This document shows, piece after piece, positions 19,671-23,040 of a DNA stretch of 23,040 nt (its first letter is position 1; each line of letters begins with the position of its first letter). The position numbers and the translations under genes were made by a program. A model generated the notes under the pieces. That model saw only the letters and a program-made list of their open reading frames with translations, did not search any database and had not been told where the DNA came from. The stretch is from contig CAJVPP010001077.1 in NCBI GenBank assembly GCA_910592005.1, positions 1 to 23,040 on the forward strand, in the 5' to 3' direction. The DNA is from Funneliformis mosseae (taxonomy: Eukaryota > Glomeromycota > Glomeromycetes > Glomerales > Glomeraceae).

Positions 19671-20320
19671 GACTCGATTTTAACTCGATTCGATTTTGAA
19701 AAAAAAATAATAATAAAAAAAATGAAAAGAATGATTCAAGTCATCGTTCTTCTTAAACGATTTTTTTTATCATTCAAGTTGAACAATTTGGGTCATCATT
19801 CTTCTTGAATGATTTTTTATTGTTCAAGTCAAACGATTTAGGTCATTGTTCTTCTTGAACGATTTTTTTTATCGTTCAAGTCGAACGATTCCTTATCGTT
19901 TGACTTGAATGATTTTTTTATTGTTCAAGATGAACAATTCTTTATCGTTCTTCTTGAACGATTTTTTTATTGTTCAAGGCGAACGATTCTTTATCATTCT
20001 TCTTGAACGATTTTTTTATTGTTCAAGGTGAACGATTCTTTATCGTTCTTCTTGAACGATTTTTTTATTGTTCAAGTCAAACGATTCCTTATTGTTCTTC
20101 TTGAATGATTTTTTTATCGTTCAAGTCGAATGATTCCTTATCGTTCTTTTTGAACGATTTTTTTATCGTTCAACTCGAATCAAGTCGAGTTAAATATTTA
20201 ACTCAACTCAAATTTGGCTTGACTCGCAAATCATCAAGTCAAAAAAACACCAACTTGACTTGATTTGAACTCGACTTGGCTTATTTGACTTGTGAGTTAA
20301 CTCGACTCGTCCGGAACTCT
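19640..20320. repeat. Hairpin-bearing satellite: nine 49-50 bp units flanked by ACTCGA-rich repeats
   Basis: Between about 19745 and 20175 the phrase tcttcttgaacgatttttt and its variants recur about every 49-50 bases (near 19748, 19800, 19850, 19899, 19949, 19998, 20047, 20097 and 20146). Each unit contains GAACGAT and ATCGTTC facing each other across a T-run and again across a short spacer, so each strand folds into serial hairpins. The left flank (19651-19698) and right flank (20168-20313) are rich in actcga, ttgactcg and their complements, some palindromic. It lies at the outer end of the decayed element and may be its terminal or subterminal repeat, or an unrelated satellite. Confidence 0.8.
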
Positions 20321-20332
20321 ACTCTGGACTAA

Positions 20333-20372
20333 TAAACCACCTAATAATATATAGTCCTTTACTTCGCTCTAG
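20333..20372. repeat. Direct repeat, copy 1
   Basis: This 40-base stretch contains cctaataatatatagtcctt and matches 20583-20622, 250 bases away. The differences I count are all transitions. It encodes a peptide fragment resembling the end of the minus-strand pseudogene at 20498-21455, so it may be left from a partial duplication of that gene. Confidence 0.6.
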
Positions 20373-20497
20373 ATAATAACAAAAATAAAAAATTCAAAAT
20401 AAATTTTTATAATATGTAATACTATTCGTAATATATGTAACTTTATTTTTTATTCATAATACTTTTTACAAATTTATTTTTTTTATCTTATTTATGT
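20373..20497. other. AT-rich spacer
   Basis: Short AT-rich spacer with imperfect repeats of aatatgtaa (near 20412 and 20434). No gene seen. Confidence 0.3.
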
Positions 20498-21455
20498 TTA
20501 TGTTTTTTTTATTAGCACAAATTTTTCAATTAGACATAATACGTGTGAACATCTAAACATCACCATGTGATCTTAATTTTTATAAACTGCCTAATAATAT
20601 ATAGTCCTTCATTTCACTTCAGACAATTATGCAATTAGCTTTCTAAATTTATTATTAGGACATATTTTTTAATTATCATTAAAAGTTTCTCTAATTTTTT
20701 CTTCTGATGTCCTATCTAATTAAGTAAACATTTTAACCCTTATTTTTTATGCAGTATGATGATCAGTATAACAGCTTTTTAAAACTATATTTCTTATTAT
20801 TAAGTTTAAATTAATCTGTGATACTTGTGATAGTTGCATAACTAGAAAATTATGTGGAATATAACTATTTTGAATTGTTATTTTTAAAAGTATAAAAGAA
20901 TTTAACTATAATATTTGATATTCTAGTATAACTCTAACATTGCATAAATGCATATCATTTTCATTTTTTAGATTTTCTTTATATATTCTATTTTGACAAT
21001 TTGATAAATATTCTCATATACTATCACATACTCTTTAATAATTATTTTCATCTTCAGAGTAATATAATACTCAATAAAAGTATTTTCTATCTTTTTTTTT
21101 TAATTTAAGCTGAATTTTTTGTAATAATTCTTATCCCTTTAGAGTTAAAATTATCATGTTATCTATTTTATTTGTAAATTTTATAATATTCTATTTAGTT
21201 ATTTATTCTAAAAAATCAATAGTATCTGTAATATATTTAACTTCAATAAATTCTTTCTTAGTAAGCTGTATTTTATTATCTTTGATATTTTAGACAGTAT
21301 ATTTTAAGCATGAGTATATTATTGATATACCATTCTGCTAGACTAAAAGGTATATTAATTGTACTGTCAGAATTGTATTAATACTATCTCTATATATATT
21401 TTCATTTTATATTATCTATTATAAAATTTTTTGTTTTATTTATGATTTAATATAC
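20498..21455 (-). pseudogene. Unrecognised protein, about 315 codons, full of stops but with no indel; truncated by the LTR
   Basis: One reading frame holds from the LTR edge at 21455 to TAA 20498-20500 with no shift. It contains about 19 in-frame stops, including a cluster of four next to the LTR edge; three TGA codons stand in Trp-like contexts (YFY-TGA-VLYYSED, DSI-TGA-EYLSN, EVK-TGA-RTIYY) and most TAA/TAG stand in Gln-like contexts. Readable parts are NENIYRDSINTILTVQLIYL, LTKKEFIEVKYITDTIDFLE, NLKNENDMHLCNVRVILEYQ and HNFLVMQLSQVSQINLNL. The product would be soluble and helical with scattered Cys. Part of its 3' end is repeated at 20333-20372. The 5' end is missing because the Gypsy LTR begins at 21456. 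Family not recognised. Confidence 0.55.
20583..20622. repeat. Direct repeat, copy 2
   Basis: Second copy of the 40-base repeat at 20333-20372. It lies inside the 20498-21455 pseudogene (RTIYY region), which makes it the likely source copy. Confidence 0.6.
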
Positions 21456-22185
21456 TGTGAACAGTGTTACATTGGGTTTTGTAGCTTCAAATAAAATCTC
21501 AAAGGGTAAATAAAACTAAGAAAATTACTCAAGGAATCACGGGTGAGGATTCACAATAACGTTGAAGAATTATTCTCAATAATAAACACGTGATGATAAA
21601 CACAAAATAAACACAAAGATAACTCAAAGATATTTCAGAGATTACGCTTCAGAGACTCCAAGTCAATATAGCGAATCAATACAATATCATATAATAAGTT
21701 AACTAACAAAAGGAGATTGCACGAATGCAAAGGATCACAGATAATATATAACAGTTTCAAAGGATTTGCGAAGGATAAGTTTTATACTTGGTTAATTATA
21801 CTCCTTTATTGATATAATAAATAAGTTCAGTACCTAAAAGATTAAGATCTTATCAGTACTGAGACTCAAAGAAAATACAGAAATATTTATACATATTGAA
21901 TAAATAATAAAATAAACTAAACTAAATATATCGAAGGAAATAAAGTTGCCCATTTTGCTAGGCAATAAAGTTGTTGTGTCAATAAAATTGCCAGATCTGC
22001 AGGCAACTAAATGGACATCAATGATCTACGTGATTATCAAAGGCAATAAAATTGACATCTAATGATTTATATAATTGATCGATGGCAATAAAATGGACAA
22101 AATAATCTTTATAGAAGATCTACATGGCAATAAAATTGACTTACTATTCTACCAATTAAATTTATCTAAAATTTTACCTATCACA
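21456..22185 (-). mobile_element. 3' LTR of a Ty3/Gypsy-type retrotransposon
   Basis: On the minus strand this begins TGTGATAGG directly after a polypurine tract and ends CTGTTCACA, giving a TGTGA/TCACA inverted pair at the ends, about 730 bases. An alternative 3' edge is the TGTAACA end (plus-strand TGTTACA at 21465). On the minus strand it carries an AATAAA-like signal (plus tttatt near 21805) and regularly spaced repeats in its first 225 bases. The base outside the left edge falls inside a decayed ORF. The 5' LTR lies beyond the right edge of the window, so LTR identity and target duplication cannot be compared here; the left flanking five bases are tatac. Confidence 0.75.
21961..22141 (-). 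promoter_or_regulatory. Five 16-base repeats at 41-base spacing in the LTR U3 region
   Basis: The plus-strand motif ggcaataaaattgaca, with small variants, begins at 21961, 22002, 22042, 22084 and 22126, spacings of 41, 40, 42 and 42 bases; a partial copy in a different register begins near 21980. They lie in the part of the LTR upstream of transcription (U3), where enhancer repeats are usual. Spacing close to four helical turns would put all copies on one face of the DNA. Binding protein unknown. Confidence 0.6.
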
Positions 22186-22513
22186 TTTTTCTCTTCTTTG
22201 ATTTGAGCTCTGTCAAAGAATTTTTCTTTCTTCTTTTAATTCTTTTAGACAAGGCCGTAGGGGTAATTTCTAGTTCTTGAGCATATTCCTTTTGCGTTTT
22301 TCTTTTTTGTAGGAGTTCTTCAGGAATTTTATTTTTTACGGGTTCTTCTTCCTGGTAGATTTCGTTCATTAAATCCATTAATTTGTCTGACTTGGTCTTT
22401 TCCCAGAGGTTGATAATTATCAGAAGTAACTTGATATTATTTTCTTTTAACACATTATTGACCTTTTTAACGTTTTCAATGTCTTTTCGATATTTTCTTA
22501 CGAAGTGACTCAT
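22181..22513 (-). CDS. Accessory ORF of the Gypsy element, 110 residues, helix-turn-helix-like with basic tail
   Basis: An open frame from ATG 22511-22513 to TGA 22181-22183 with no internal stop, unlike the pseudogenes to its left. Residues 1-45 are basic and helical (MSHFVRKYRKDIENVKKVN, then LLLIIINLWEK); 46-65 are acidic. Residues of about 70-95 read KTQKEYAQELEITPTALSKR, with the spacing of a helix-turn-helix (turn at EITP, recognition helix after it), followed by KRRKK and a KSKKRKM tail that looks like a nuclear localisation signal. It lies between pol (stop 22624-22626) and the 3' LTR, and its last codon and stop use LTR bases. A regulatory or targeting role is possible; this is inference. 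Confidence 0.65.
   Translation of the reverse strand: MSHFVRKYRKDIENVKKVNNVLKENNIKLLLIIINLWEKTKSDKLMDLMNEIYQEEEPVKNKIPEELLQKRKTQKEYAQELEITPTALSKRIKRRKKNSLTELKSKKRKM
22186..22199 (-). other. Polypurine tract
   Basis: The minus strand reads AAAGAAGAGAAAAA immediately before the LTR start (TGTGATAGG). This is the expected primer site for plus-strand DNA synthesis of an LTR retrotransposon. It lies inside the 3' end of the accessory ORF, coding part of its Lys/Arg tail. Confidence 0.75.
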
Positions 22514-22623
22514 TTGTTAGAAATTTTCAAACATTTTTAGGAAAATTGAGATTCAAGGTCTAATTAGCATCCTTTTATATTTTCTAGTTTGTTTACTCAA
22601 ACATAGATTACAGGGTTTCAATT
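22514..22623. other. Gap between pol and the accessory ORF
   Basis: A 110-base AT-rich gap on the minus strand between the pol stop and the accessory ATG. It may hold a splice site or promoter for the accessory ORF; none is clear. Confidence 0.3.
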
Positions 22624-23040
22624 TTATTGATCATGATAGATTTTAAGTAAACTTGCATTGATTGGTGCTTTAAGAATTCGTCCTTCAGTAGATCTCAATT
22701 TGTATGTTCCATTGAGTAGTACATTATGGATATAGAATGGTCCTTTCCATTTTTCTTCCAATTTTTCAGTCCAAGTTTTCTCTTTTGCAGCGTCATATAA
22801 AAGAACTTTATCTCTAATTTTAAATTCACTTGGTCGCTTGATTTTAGAGTCATGTCGCTTCTTTTGCTTTTCTTATGTCTTTGTCATATTTTCTATTGCT
22901 TGTTGCCTATTTTCTTCTAAACTTTCCAAATTTATTTCCAAAGTTTCATTTTCAAGAGCGGTGATTGGTAATCTCGCTTCTCTTCCATAGGTCAAGTAAA
23001 ATGGTGTAAACTTTGTAGTAGAATTTTTCGCAGTTCGATA
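22624..23040 (-). CDS. pol: C-terminal end of Ty3/Gypsy pol (integrase), runs off the right edge, one internal stop
   Basis: The minus-strand frame enters at the window edge and ends at TAA 22624-22626. It reads TKFTPFYLTYGREARLP, the typical end of the integrase core, then a Gln/Lys-rich helix and the GPY/F module: FKIRDKVLLYD, LEEKWKGPFYIHNVL, NGTYKLRS, and a SLLKIYHDQ end. This module helps bind DNA and join integrase subunits. A single TAA (22873-22875) sits in MTKT-TAA-EKQKKRHD, where Gln fits (CAA to TAA). CAA and TGG are otherwise used normally. The copy is therefore young compared with the element to its left, but this stop probably inactivates it. Confidence 0.85.

Noticed and set aside
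19745..20175. CRISPR-like array
   Set aside because: Units are imperfect and contiguous with no unique spacers, and the setting is eukaryotic. It is a hairpin satellite.
813..21455. Reassigned stop codons (TAA/TAG = Gln, TGA = Trp)
   Set aside because: TAG occurs at both invariant Trp and Gln positions in PolB, TGA also falls at Arg positions, catalytic residues are lost, frameshifts are real, and the adjoining Gypsy element uses the standard code.

Overview
The window reads as strongly AT-rich eukaryotic nuclear DNA. The PolB, integrase and Gag-like families recall those that fill the repeat-rich genomes of arbuscular mycorrhizal (Glomeromycotina) fungi. That placement rests on remembered family resemblance and a fungal-looking candidate intron, not on a search. 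I saw no rRNA, tRNA or ordinary housekeeping gene.

Layout. (1) Positions 1-146 hold the intact 5' end of a minus-strand gene with a perfect Kozak start. (2) Positions 179-695 are a near-complete foldback (two arms of about 258 bp, 15-base loop) directly upstream of that gene. (3) Positions 813 to about 19670 hold a large decayed mobile element: an RVE-type integrase (minus, 1203-2211), a coiled-coil plus Gag-like plus zinc-knuckle gene (plus, 2193-4599), several small unrecognised genes, two helix-turn-helix candidates (5432-6093 and 12294-12899), coiled-coil and membrane proteins, a long family-B DNA polymerase of the protein-primed Polinton/Maverick kind (minus, 14381-19349), and a small Cys-rich ORF diverging from it. 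Integrase plus PolB fits a Polinton/Maverick-like self-synthesising transposon. I could not recognise its usual capsid proteins, packaging ATPase or protease, and the Gag-like gene is unexpected. (4) Positions 19640-20320 are a satellite of ACTCGA-rich flanks around about nine 49-50 bp units carrying GAACGAT/ATCGTTC hairpins. (5) Positions 20498-21455 are another stop-riddled minus-strand reading frame, cut by the next element. (6) Positions 21456-23040 are the 3' end of a much younger minus-strand Ty3/Gypsy-type retrotransposon: LTR, polypurine tract, an accessory ORF with a DNA-binding look, and the end of pol running off the window.

State of the DNA. Almost every gene between 813 and 21455 has many in-frame TAA, TAG and TGA codons but keeps its frame for hundreds of bases. 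The stops fall where Gln, Trp or Arg is expected, which imitates an altered genetic code. It is not one: TAG stands at both an invariant Trp and a near-invariant Gln four codons apart in PolB, PolB catalytic Asp residues have become Asn, conserved Cys and Gly are replaced by G-to-A changes, and real frameshifts occur. The two foldback arms differ by 27 substitutions that by my count are all transitions. The best reading is heavy, transition-only G:C-to-A:T mutation (RIP-like or methylation-linked) of an old element, followed by insertion of the Gypsy element, which shows only one such stop.

How the genes would have worked together: the integrase inserts the element, the protein-primed PolB copies it, and the Gag-like/zinc-knuckle and coiled-coil membrane proteins are candidates for particle or nucleoprotein roles (inference). 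None is likely to be functional in this copy.
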